From Sva-07 sp963793335 (lineage in GTDB: Bacteria; Actinomycetota; Acidimicrobiia; Acidimicrobiales; Ilumatobacteraceae), in assembly GCA_963793335.1 (NCBI GenBank), contig CAWBZS010000001.1, forward strand, positions 992,001 through 1,056,000: 64,000 bases of DNA. The letters run 5' to 3'. The notes below the pieces were generated by a model that did no database searches, was not told the DNA's origin, and saw only the letters and a list, made by a program, of their open reading frames with translations. The translations under genes were made by a program, and so were the position numbers. Positions within the stretch are counted from its first letter, which is position 1; every line of letters starts with the position of its first letter. Of the stretch, positions 16,621 to 24,641 are shown one piece after another.

Positions 16621-18015
16621 TCAGGTGGCGACGTCGAGGATCCGAACCGGGAGTTCGCGAGGACCGCGGATCTGACCGACGCTCCAGCGGGTGTCGCCGG
16701 CGAGCTCGAAGCTCGGGAACCGACGGATGAACTCTTCGATCGCCACCCGCAGTTCGAGTCGGGCGAGGTTCGAGCCGAGGCACCGGTGGATGCCGAGACC
16801 AAACGCGGCGTGACGGTTCTGCTCGCGGTCGACGATGAAGGTGTCGGGGTCCTCGAACTTCTTCGGATCACGGTTCGCCGCCGGGAACGGCAGCAAGACC
16901 CAGTCGTCCTTCTTCATCGGGCAGCCGTGGAAGTCGTTGTCCTGGGCGACCATGCGGGCCATCGTGACCGGCGCATACGCCCGGAGGAATTCCTCGACCG
17001 CGAACGGGATCACGTCGGGGTCGTCGAGCATCCGCTGGTGATCCTGCGGGTTCTGCGAGAGGTGCCACAGCGACGAGCCGATCGCCGACCACGTGGTGTC
17101 GATGCCCGCGATCAGCAGCAGGATGATCATGCCGCCGACGACTTCGTCGTCGAGCTTGTTGCCGTCGATCTCGACCTCGTCCATCAGATAGCTCGTCAGG
17201 TCGTCGCGGGGGTTGGCGCGGTGATCCTCGATCTGATCGGTGATGTAGTTGCCGAGGTCATCGCCACCGATGCGGGTGCCAGGCTCTTCGGCGATGCGCT
17301 CGAGCGTGTCGTGCACGAACGTACGGAACAGCTCTTCGTCCTTCTCGGGGAAGCCGAGCATCTGACGGATCACGCTGACCGGGATGTGTTGGGCGTACTG
17401 CACGGCCGCGTCGACGACGGTCTCGCCAGGCGTGATCTCTCCCATGTCGTCGAGCAGGCGCTGGCACAGCGTGCGCACCTTGGGCTCCCACTCGGCGATC
17501 TTCTTCGGAGCGAACGGTGGCAACAGCGTGCGACGGGCAACGTTGTGGAACGGCGGATCGCTCGTGATCGGCGGGGCGACGCCAATCGGTGCCGGCAGCG
17601 CGAGATCGCCGGGACGACCGACGCTGACGACAACATTGCGGCTGGTGAAGTTCTCCGTGTCGTAGGCGACCTCGTTGACGGTGTCGTCGGTGAGGGGCAC
17701 CCACATGCCGCCGTAGCGCTCGGAATGAGCGACCGGGCAGCCGGACTCGCGCAGTTCCTTCCACACCTCGGGGGCGTTCGGGTTGTAGGTCGGGTCGGCG
17801 TGATCGAAGTCGGTCGCGAAGTCGGCGACCGGGCCGTAGTCGTCCGCGTCGTAAGGCACGCGCTGCCACAGGTTCGTCCCCTCGGGGCTGGACCCGATGA
17901 TGAAGTCGAGCGTTTCGCCGTTGCGTTCGAGACTGATGATCTTGTTCCCGGTCTCCGGGTCGATCCGGACGGTCGGCTCAGCAGTGGCCGACTCGGTGCT
18001 CTCGTCGATGCTCAT
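16621..18015 (-). CDS. Cytochrome P450
   Basis: A 464-residue haem monooxygenase. The I-helix oxygen motif is AGIDTTWS, the ExxR helix lies near EEFLRAYAPVTMARM, and the haem loop is FGLGIHRCLGSNLAR with the axial cysteine. The start is ATG at 18013-18015, one base after the stop of the ferredoxin gene, so the two are an operon and the ferredoxin is the obvious electron donor. P450s of this general type (CYP steroid or terpene families in actinobacteria) hydroxylate steroids, terpenes or similar; the substrate cannot be deduced here. No reductase gene is adjacent. Confidence 0.94.
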   Translation of the reverse strand: MSIDESTESATAEPTVRIDPETGNKIISLERNGETLDFIIGSSPEGTNLWQRVPYDADDYGPVADFATDFDHADPTYNPNAPEVWKELRESGCPVAHSERYGGMWVPLTDDTVNEVAYDTENFTSRNVVVSVGRPGDLALPAPIGVAPPITSDPPFHNVARRTLLPPFAPKKIAEWEPKVRTLCQRLLDDMGEITPGETVVDAAVQYAQHIPVSVIRQMLGFPEKDEELFRTFVHDTLERIAEEPGTRIGGDDLGNYITDQIEDHRANPRDDLTSYLMDEVEIDGNKLDDEVVGGMIILLLIAGIDTTWSAIGSSLWHLSQNPQDHQRMLDDPDVIPFAVEEFLRAYAPVTMARMVAQDNDFHGCPMKKDDWVLLPFPAANRDPKKFEDPDTFIVDREQNRHAAFGLGIHRCLGSNLARLELRVAIEEFIRRFPSFELAGDTRWSVGQIRGPRELPVRILDVAT

Positions 18016-18016
18016 G

Positions 18017-18217
18017 TCATCCGTTCTCCGTGATCGTGATCGCATACTCGGGACAGTTGGCCGCGGCGAGCCGGGCCTTGTCGTGCAGCTCCGCTGGCAC
18101 GTCTCCCTCGACGAGCAACATGGCCTGGCCATAGTCGTCCACGTCGAACAATTCCGGCGCCAACGCGTAACAACGGTTGTGGCCCTGGCACTTCTCTGCA
18201 TCGAGGTGTACTCGCAT
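18017..18217 (-). CDS. [3Fe-4S] ferredoxin
   Basis: A 66-residue ferredoxin. The cluster ligands are in KCQGHNRCYALAP and NCPEYA, the C-x5-C...C-P pattern of P450-linked [3Fe-4S] ferredoxins. It lies directly upstream of the P450 gene and should carry electrons to it. The ATG is 7 nt after a TAGAGT -10 box. Confidence 0.93.
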   Translation of the reverse strand: MRVHLDAEKCQGHNRCYALAPELFDVDDYGQAMLLVEGDVPAELHDKARLAAANCPEYAITITENG

Positions 18218-18224
18218 CTCGAGG

Positions 18225-18230
18225 ACTCTA
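18225..18230 (-). promoter_or_regulatory. -10 box of the ferredoxin-P450 operon
   Basis: TAGAGT on the minus strand ends 7 nt before the ferredoxin ATG; leaderless mRNA predicted. Confidence 0.5.
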
Positions 18231-18286
18231 GAAGCCAGAGTGGGGCCGTGACCAGCGCCGTGGCAACTTTTTCGAACAACGTTCCA

Positions 18287-18973
18287 ATGCTGCTCCTCCC
18301 TCCGTCGGAGGGGAAGGCCGACGGCGGCAGCGCCCGTCGAGCGGCATGGACCCCGGAAGCGGGAGCGTTCGGCGCCGCGCTGAGCTCGAAACGCACCGAG
18401 ATCGTCGAAGCACTCGCGGCCGTCGGGGGCGGCTCCGAGAAGCTGCTCGGCGTGAAAGGGGATCATCTCCTCCGGGCGCAGTCGGCGAACGTCTCGCTGA
18501 TCGGTGCACCGACGCTGCCCGCGTGGCAGCGCTACACCGGCGTGGTGTGGGACCACCTGGACCCTGCGACCCTTCCTGCAGCCGCACGCAAGCAGATCGT
18601 GGTGGTGTCCGGACTCCTCGGAGTGGTCCGAGGCGACGACGCGGTGCCCGACTACCGATTGAAGATGGGCACCAACCTTGCACCGCTCGGCAAGCTGTCG
18701 ACCTGGTGGCGGGACGCAGTCTCGACCGAACTGGAGCGGGTCGGGGCACGACGATTCGTGATCGACCTGCTCCCTCAGGAGCACCGGGCAGCCGTGGTGC
18801 TCAACGGCCTCAGCGGGGTGACGCTGTCGCTGGTCGATCCCTCCGGCAAGCCCGGCGGTCACTTCGCCAAAGCTGCCAAGGGCGCACTCGCTCGAGCGAT
18901 CCTCACCGAGGGAATCGACGCGGTCGATCGTTGGCACGACCCCCGATTCGAGCTCGTCGTCACCGACTGGTGA
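18287..18973 (+). CDS. yaaA: YaaA-family peroxide stress protein
   Basis: A 228-residue protein of the YaaA/DUF328 (UPF0246) family. It begins MLLLPPSEGKADGG, the near-invariant family N-terminus, and contains ALSSKR and PDYRLKMGTNLAPLGKLSTWW. In E. coli YaaA is induced by OxyR and lowers intracellular free iron during peroxide stress; DNA-binding has also been reported for the fold. Nothing local says how it is controlled here. Its last 14 bp overlap the convergent MFS gene. Confidence 0.92.
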   Translation: MLLLPPSEGKADGGSARRAAWTPEAGAFGAALSSKRTEIVEALAAVGGGSEKLLGVKGDHLLRAQSANVSLIGAPTLPAWQRYTGVVWDHLDPATLPAAARKQIVVVSGLLGVVRGDDAVPDYRLKMGTNLAPLGKLSTWWRDAVSTELERVGARRFVIDLLPQEHRAAVVLNGLSGVTLSLVDPSGKPGGHFAKAAKGALARAILTEGIDAVDRWHDPRFELVVTDW

Positions 18974-20307
18974 GCGCGCCGGGGGGCGGCCGCAGCGTGG
19001 TCAGCATCACGACCACCGATGCCGGCACCACCATGATCGCCATCGCCTGGCCGACATCGAAGACCGCCGTGTCCGCGAGCGCACCGACGATCAACGGCAC
19101 GGCCAACCCGGCGCCGCGCTGACCGATCAGCATCGCGGCGAAACCGGACCCAGGCGGTCCCGGCCACTTCGCCGCCTGGTCGTAGAGCTGGGGAAACAGC
19201 ACCGACGTGCCGAGGCCAGCGATGAAGAACCCGCCGATCGACACCGCCTGACTCGGCACGAGCGTCGCGAGGATCGAACCCACCCCGGCGACGATCGTCG
19301 CGAGACGGATCAGTGCGACCGGGCCGACTCGCACCTGGACGAAGTCGCCGCTGAGTCGGCCGATCGTCATGCCGGCGGTGAACGCGAGAAACGCCATCGC
19401 CGCGACCCCCGGGCGCGCACCGAGGTCGTCACCCAGCCGGAATGACGCCCAGTCGCCGTTGCCCACCTCCATCGTCATCGCCATCGCGCCACCGAGCCCG
19501 AGCAGGAGCGAGGCCGTCGACATGCCGCGACGGGAACGCGACGGTTCGCCGCGGTGCAGGCGCTCCGGGGGCGACGGCTCCACCGCTGTCGGGATCGGGA
19601 TTGGGGCCGGGGTCGGGGGCGGGGGCGGGGCCGGGCGGGGTGGGGACTGGCGGCCCATCGAGCTGGGGTGCCTCGTCGGTGCGCAACAACCCCGGCGCGA
19701 CGACCAGCAGTGCCATCAACAACAGGCCGGCGACCACCGTGAGGTGGACCGGTGTGCTCACGCCAGCGCGCAGGGTGAGCACCGTGAGGGCACCACCGGC
19801 GACCGAGCCCAGGCTCCACAGTCCGTGCAGCCGGTTCATCACCGGGGTGTGACGGCGTGCGCTCAGCACCGACCCCTGCATGTTCATTGCGACGTCGATG
19901 AAGACGTCGAAGAAGAGCAGCCCGAACAACGCCAGTGCCAGCAGGACCGGGGAGGTGGCAACCCCGATCACCGGCAGGAACCCGATCGAGCAGACCGCTC
20001 CCCAGATCATCACACGTCGGCTACCGAGCCTGGCGATGACGCGCGCAGTCGATAACGAGCCGATCAGGCTGGCGGCACTGCCGAGCGTGAGGACCAGCCC
20101 GAGTGTGCCGATCGAGATGTCCACACGTTCACGGATCTCCGGCAACCGCGGGATCAAGGTGGCGTACACGGTGCCGTTCGCAAAGAACTGCACGGCCACC
20201 GAGCGCAACGCCCGCCGGTCGCGCTCGGCATCCCCGTCGACGCCCACCGTCGCTGGAACAGCCGACTCGCCGGCGCCCGCACCGCGGTCGCTGAGGCCTC
20301 CAGTCAC
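18960..20307 (-). CDS. MFS transporter, frameshifted in the central linker
   Basis: A 12-helix major facilitator in two frames. The first half, from GTG 20305-20307, covers FFANGTVYATLIPRLPEIR to VVAPGLLRTDEAPQL. The second half, in another frame, covers STASLLLGLGGAMAMTMEVG to the stop at 18960. Both halves match one MFS gene of the kind with the DWASFRL motif in helix 7. The switch happens in the Pro-rich linker, where the plus strand is a run of G blocks (about 19605-19650). Slippage there, by biology or by sequencing, is likely. The start overlaps the methyltransferase stop (GTGA). Substrate unknown. Confidence 0.75.
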
Positions 20308-21593
20308 GCAGTGAGCGCGCCAAGCGCTGCCACGGCGCCGTCGCTGGTGACATCGACGACTGCGATGATCGGGCGATCGGGACCGACGACCGCAGCGAGC
20401 GGGCCACCGCGAACCGATCCGGAGGTGAGCACCACGAACGGCGCAGCCGGCGGCATCTCGCGGGCGACCGCTGCCTTGGCGATCGTGCGCCAGATGGCGT
20501 CGACCCGAGCGAGCCCGGGTCGGGCCGGAGTGTGCGTGCCGCCGAGTTCGAACCAACGAATCACGCCGTCGGGACCAACCGCCCGGAAGCTCACGGTGAC
20601 TCCGGCGGCCACCCGAGCGTGCTCCTCGACGTCGGTGAATCCCGCCTCGTCGAGCAGGGTGCGGGCCATCTCCTTGAGCGTGCGGCGCTCGGCCCCGTCC
20701 GCCGGCGCCATGGTGGCGACGCGCTCGCGAGCGAGCCGGACGTAGGTGGCATCGGTGTCGTAGCCGATGTAGTGCCGATCGGTGTTGACCGCTGCGACTG
20801 CGGTGGTGCCGGACCCCATGAACGGGTCGAGCACGACGTCGCCGGCGTAGGTGAACAACTGGATGCACCGCTCGACGAGCGCCACGGGGAAAGGTGCGGG
20901 ATGACCGACGCGCGTTGCGCTCTCCGCAGGGATCTCCCAGACGTCGAGCGTGGCTTCCATGAACTCGTCGCCGCTGATCGTGGCCTCACCCGCTGCGCCT
21001 GGCTTGGCCGACCCTCGACCCACCCGGTCGAAGCGGCCCTTGCTCGCGATGATCACCCGTTCGGTGGTATCGCGCAACACCGGATTCGCTGGCGACTGGT
21101 ACGACCCCCATGCACACGATCCACTCGCACCGCGCTGCTTCTGCCACACCACCTCGCCGCGCAGGAGCAGCCGCAGGTCGTCCTGCAGGATCGTGGTGAC
21201 GTCGGCGGCGAGGCTGCGGTAGGGGCGGCGCCCGAGATTGGCCACGTTCACCGCGATGCGCCCACCGGGCTCGAGCGTGCGAACGCTCTCTCGCAACACG
21301 TCGCGGAGCATCTCGAGATAGTCGAGGTAGTCGCCCGGTACGTGGCCCTCGCCGAGCGCCGTCTCATACTCCTTGCCCGCGAAGTACGGCGGCGAGGTGA
21401 CCACGAGGGCCACCGACGCATCCGGGACTGCAGCCATGTCGCGAGCGTCGCCGACATGGATCACATCGAGCTCGCCGGATTCGCCCAACACATCGTCGTT
21501 GCTGACCTCGGGCGTGGCGAAGCGAGCGTAGAAGTCGGTCGAGTCGTGCGACTCGCGTTTGCCGACGCCGAACGACGAGGTGGACGTGCCCAT
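20304..21593 (-). CDS. Orphan DNA methyltransferase (N4-cytosine/N6-adenine type) with extra C-terminal domain
   Basis: A 429-residue site-specific methyltransferase. The catalytic motif IV is VTSPPYF, typical of amino-methyltransferases and commonest in N4-cytosine enzymes. It precedes the SAM-binding motif I, VVLDPFMGSGTTAVAAV, so the order is beta-class. After about residue 310 there is an extra domain of about 115 residues (FRAVGPDGVIRWFELGGTH and later PFVVLTSGSV) that is not part of the minimal enzyme and might be target-recognition or nuclease-like. No restriction gene is adjacent. The gene sits between the SDR (8 bp upstream) and the MFS gene (4-bp overlap). Confidence 0.88.
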   Translation of the reverse strand: MGTSTSSFGVGKRESHDSTDFYARFATPEVSNDDVLGESGELDVIHVGDARDMAAVPDASVALVVTSPPYFAGKEYETALGEGHVPGDYLDYLEMLRDVLRESVRTLEPGGRIAVNVANLGRRPYRSLAADVTTILQDDLRLLLRGEVVWQKQRGASGSCAWGSYQSPANPVLRDTTERVIIASKGRFDRVGRGSAKPGAAGEATISGDEFMEATLDVWEIPAESATRVGHPAPFPVALVERCIQLFTYAGDVVLDPFMGSGTTAVAAVNTDRHYIGYDTDATYVRLARERVATMAPADGAERRTLKEMARTLLDEAGFTDVEEHARVAAGVTVSFRAVGPDGVIRWFELGGTHTPARPGLARVDAIWRTIAKAAVAREMPPAAPFVVLTSGSVRGGPLAAVVGPDRPIIAVVDVTSDGAVAALGALTA

Positions 21594-21601
21594 GGCCAGG
21601 T

Positions 21602-22465
21602 TCAGCCCTCCGGGAGCGTGATCGATGGGTTGACGCCCTCGACGGCGCGCTGGATGCGCTCGACCGACGCCTCGCGGGTGGAGTCGTGCGTGAGGACCCA
21701 GAACCGTCCGGCCTTGATCGCCGCCACGACCTCGGCGCCGACTTGGCTGGCCGGAATTCCACCGTCGACACCGGCGTGCAGTGCCTCGTTGATGAACTGC
21801 GCCATCGGCGACTCGACGGTCGCTGGTTCCTTGTCCTCGCTCATCAGATCGGTCTTGACGAACTCGGGGCAGAGCACGCTGGCGCCGACGGGCGAGCCCA
21901 GCAGTTCGAGTTCGAGGAACAGGCTCTCGCTGAGGCCGACAACGGCGTGCTTGCTGGCGACGTAGGGCGCGATGCCGGGCGCGGCGTTGAGACCGGCGTG
22001 CGAGGCGGTGCTGATGATGTGGCCGACTCCCTGCTGCTGCATGACGGGCAGCACGGCGCGGATGCCGTGGACCACGCCGAGCACGTTGACGTCGAGCACG
22101 CGCGACCACAGCTCGATCGGATCGGTCCAGGCGTCGCCGACCCCGGCGATGCCGGCGTTGTTGAACATGACGTGCACGGCGCCGAACTGCTCGATGGCGT
22201 ACTCGATCAGTGCGTTGACCTCGGGCTCGGCGGTGGTGTTGCAGACCATCGTCGCCACCGAGGCACCGTCCTCGCTGAGGCGCGCTTCGACGTCACGCAG
22301 TTTCGGGGCGTCGATGTCGGCGAGCACCACGCTCATCCCCTCGGCAATCATCGCCTCGGCGACGGCGAGCCCGATCCCGCTCGCCCCGCCCGTGATCACT
22401 GCGACGTGGCCCGGGGCGATCGCCGCTGGGCGCGCGGATGCGGTGGTGTCATTCGAGTCGGACAT
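21602..22465 (-). CDS. Short-chain dehydrogenase/reductase
   Basis: A 287-residue classical SDR. The cofactor loop is VITGGASGIGLAVAEAM, followed by ADIDAPKL, NNAGIAG and the catalytic YVASKHA with Ser in STASHAG. The acidic residue after strand 2 (ADID) suggests NAD rather than NADP. It lies divergent from the mycofactocin-type OYE gene. Some SDRs near such enzymes are mycofactocin-dependent nicotinoproteins, but I see no clear insertion marking that subgroup. The ATG is 6 nt after a TAGATT -10 box. Confidence 0.92.
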   Translation of the reverse strand: MSDSNDTTASARPAAIAPGHVAVITGGASGIGLAVAEAMIAEGMSVVLADIDAPKLRDVEARLSEDGASVATMVCNTTAEPEVNALIEYAIEQFGAVHVMFNNAGIAGVGDAWTDPIELWSRVLDVNVLGVVHGIRAVLPVMQQQGVGHIISTASHAGLNAAPGIAPYVASKHAVVGLSESLFLELELLGSPVGASVLCPEFVKTDLMSEDKEPATVESPMAQFINEALHAGVDGGIPASQVGAEVVAAIKAGRFWVLTHDSTREASVERIQRAVEGVNPSITLPEG

Positions 22466-22471
22466 CGCCCA

Positions 22472-22477
22472 AATCTA
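22472..22477 (-). promoter_or_regulatory. -10 box of the SDR gene
   Basis: TAGATT on the minus strand, 6 nt before the ATG at 22465; leaderless mRNA predicted. Confidence 0.5.
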
Positions 22478-22495
22478 GGTCCCCGACGCATCCCG

Positions 22496-22555
22496 ATCAC
22501 GTTTGGGTCGCGTTTTCGGTGCACCGGTCCTCCGAACACTGGACCCAAACGTGAT
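22496..22555. repeat. Family A-like inverted repeat with a 32-nt loop in a divergent promoter region
   Basis: Arms ATCACGTTTGGGTC (22496-22509) and GACCCAAACGTGAT (22542-22555) are exact complements. The loop holds a nested palindrome CGGTGCACCG (22517-22526). The arms resemble family A but the position, between two divergent promoters, is not that of a terminator; it may be an operator. Confidence 0.6.
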
Positions 22556-22593
22556 TGGGGTCGGTCGACACGGCACCGTCGGACGGGCACAGG

Positions 22594-22599
22594 TACGGT
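22594..22599 (+). promoter_or_regulatory. -10 box of the OYE oxidoreductase gene
   Basis: TACGGT ends 10 nt before ATG 22610. Confidence 0.4.
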
Positions 22600-22609
22600 T
22601 GACGGCGCC

Positions 22610-24556
22610 ATGGCGTACCGCTACCTCTGGACTCCGCAGCAACTCGGGCCGATCGAAGTTCGCAATCGGATCGTGTTCTCCGCGCACCTCACCAACTACG
22701 CACGCGACGGGCTGCCAACCGATCAGCACGCGGCCTACTACGGAGCGCGCGCTGCGGGCGGTACCGGGCTGATCATCACCGAGGAACACTCGACGCATCC
22801 CACCGATTGGCCGTACGAGAAGCTGATCCACGGATTCCACCGAGACGTCATCCCCGGCTATCGCAAGATCACCGATGCCGCGCACCGCCACCGGGTGCCG
22901 ATCTTCGCCCAGATCAACCACAACGGCGGCCAGGCATCGTCGATGTACTCGCGCCTGCCGGTCTGGGGGCCGTCACCGGTGGCCGACCCGCTGTTCCGCG
23001 AGGTGCCCAAAGCAGTCACCGAAGCCGAGATCGACGAGATCGTCGCCGGCTATGCCCTCGTCGCCGAGCACTGCGCGGAAGGTGGCTTCGACGGCATCGA
23101 GTTGCAGTGTTCACACAGCTCGATCGTCCGTGGCTTCCTCTCCCCCGCCACCAACCGCCGCACCGATGCCTACGGCGGCTCGCTCGAGAACCGCACCCGG
23201 CTGCTGGTCGAGATCGTCGCGGCGGTCCGCAAGGAGATCGGCCGCGGGATGGCGCTCGGCGTCCGGATCTGCGGCGACGAACTGATCGAACACGGCACCA
23301 CGATCGACGATGCGGTACGCATCTCCGAGATCGTCGAAGCGACCGGGCAGGTCGACTACATCAATACGTCGATCGGTGTGGCCACGGCCAGCCTGTTCAT
23401 GATCGAGGCGTCGATGCACATCCCGCCGGGCTACGCGATGTTCATCCCGTCCGCCATCCGCAAGGCGGTCGACCTCCCGGTGATCGGTGTCGGCAGGTTC
23501 AAGGACCCGTTGCAGGTCGAGCGGGCCCTGGCGGAAGGGCACTGCGATCTCGTCGGTGTGGTCCGTGGCCAGATCGCCGATGCTGACTTCGTCGCGAAGG
23601 CCCGTGCTGGTTCGACCGACGAGACCCGGCTCTGCCTCTCGTGCAATCAGGAGTGCGTCGGTCGGATGGGCCTCAACCGCTGGCTCGGCTGCATCGAGAA
23701 CCCACGCACCGGCCGGGAGTCCGAGGGCGTCGGTGCGGTCGATCTCACGCGGAAGCCCAAGTCGGTGATGGTCGTCGGGGCGGGCCCCGCCGGATTGCAG
23801 GCCGCGATCGCTGCTCGCCGCAACGGCCATCACGTCACGGTCTACGAGAAGGAGCCGGAGGCGGGCGGACAGGTGCGGCTCGCAGCGTCGGTGCCGAACC
23901 GGGCCGAGTTCGGCGACATGATCCGCAACCAGCTCACCGAGTGCCGCCGGCTCGGGGTGGCATTCGAATACGGCGTCGGTGTGTGGCCCGGCCTGGTCGA
24001 CGAGAAGCAGCCCGACCACGTGATCATCGCCACCGGCGCCGAGGCGGCATTGCCGTACTGGGTGCCCGTCGATGCCGACAACGTCGCCGACGTTCGCCAG
24101 GTGCTCGATGGGTCGCTCCAGCCGTTCGGCGACGTCGTCGTGATCGACGAGATCGGCTTCCACCACGCCACCTCCACCGCAGAGGTACTCGCCGACCGCG
24201 GGTGCAACGTCGAGGTGATCACTCAGGGCATGGTCGTCGGACAGGACCTCGGCATCACGCTCGACATGGAGAACTGGTGGATCCGCGCCGGCGAGAAGGG
24301 CATCGAGCAGACCACCGATCTCGTCCCGATGGGCATGGAGGGCCGCACGCTGAATCTGCTGCATCACCCCACCGGCACCTCCGTGACCCGCACGCCGGAC
24401 TGGGTGGTGCTCGCCGTGCACGCCAATCCCGTCGAGTGGCTGTATCGCGACCTGAAGACCGCTGGCATCAGCGTGGAACGGGTCGGAGACTGCGTGGCCC
24501 CACGCCGCGCGCACGCTGCGGTGATCGAAGGCGAACGCGCCGGCGCAGCAGTGTGA
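22610..24556 (+). CDS. FadH/OYE-family oxidoreductase, mycofactocin-associated type
   Basis: A 648-residue three-cofactor enzyme like 2,4-dienoyl-CoA reductase. An FMN barrel (about 1-335) contains YARDGLPTDQHAAYYGARA and IFAQINHNGGQ. An iron-sulfur site has four cysteines in CLSCNQECVGRMGLNRWLGC. An FAD/NAD domain (about 380-648) starts VMVVGAGPAGLQAAIAARRN. The wording of the barrel (IVFSAHLTNYARDGLPT) matches the group I remember as the mycofactocin-system FadH/OYE oxidoreductase 2. Members probably reduce enones or dienes in redox circuits with mycofactocin. mftE and mftF lie 9 kb downstream, which supports the link. Confidence 0.87.
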   Translation: MAYRYLWTPQQLGPIEVRNRIVFSAHLTNYARDGLPTDQHAAYYGARAAGGTGLIITEEHSTHPTDWPYEKLIHGFHRDVIPGYRKITDAAHRHRVPIFAQINHNGGQASSMYSRLPVWGPSPVADPLFREVPKAVTEAEIDEIVAGYALVAEHCAEGGFDGIELQCSHSSIVRGFLSPATNRRTDAYGGSLENRTRLLVEIVAAVRKEIGRGMALGVRICGDELIEHGTTIDDAVRISEIVEATGQVDYINTSIGVATASLFMIEASMHIPPGYAMFIPSAIRKAVDLPVIGVGRFKDPLQVERALAEGHCDLVGVVRGQIADADFVAKARAGSTDETRLCLSCNQECVGRMGLNRWLGCIENPRTGRESEGVGAVDLTRKPKSVMVVGAGPAGLQAAIAARRNGHHVTVYEKEPEAGGQVRLAASVPNRAEFGDMIRNQLTECRRLGVAFEYGVGVWPGLVDEKQPDHVIIATGAEAALPYWVPVDADNVADVRQVLDGSLQPFGDVVVIDEIGFHHATSTAEVLADRGCNVEVITQGMVVGQDLGITLDMENWWIRAGEKGIEQTTDLVPMGMEGRTLNLLHHPTGTSVTRTPDWVVLAVHANPVEWLYRDLKTAGISVERVGDCVAPRRAHAAVIEGERAGAAV

Positions 24557-24558
24557 AC

Positions 24559-24589
24559 ATCACGCCTGGGGTCTGACCCCAGGCGTGAT
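24559..24589. terminator. Family A variant palindrome with compensated arm changes
   Basis: ATCACGCCTGGGGTC-T-GACCCCAGGCGTGAT, perfect, 2 bp after the OYE stop. Compared with the main form, three base pairs differ and all changes are matched on the other arm, so the hairpin itself is conserved. Confidence 0.75.
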
Positions 24590-24641
24590 CGGCGGCCACT
24601 GCGCTCCGCCGGGTGAGCGAGTTCCTGCAACACTCGGGCAG

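Noticed and set aside
18273..18285. CGAAC-AAC-GTTCC before yaaA as a second SOS box
   Set aside because: The spacer is 3, not 4, and the last base differs; the symmetry is probably chance.
22503..22611. Small frames on both strands between the SDR and OYE genes
   Set aside because: They arise from the inverted repeat itself and have no ribosome site or conserved features.
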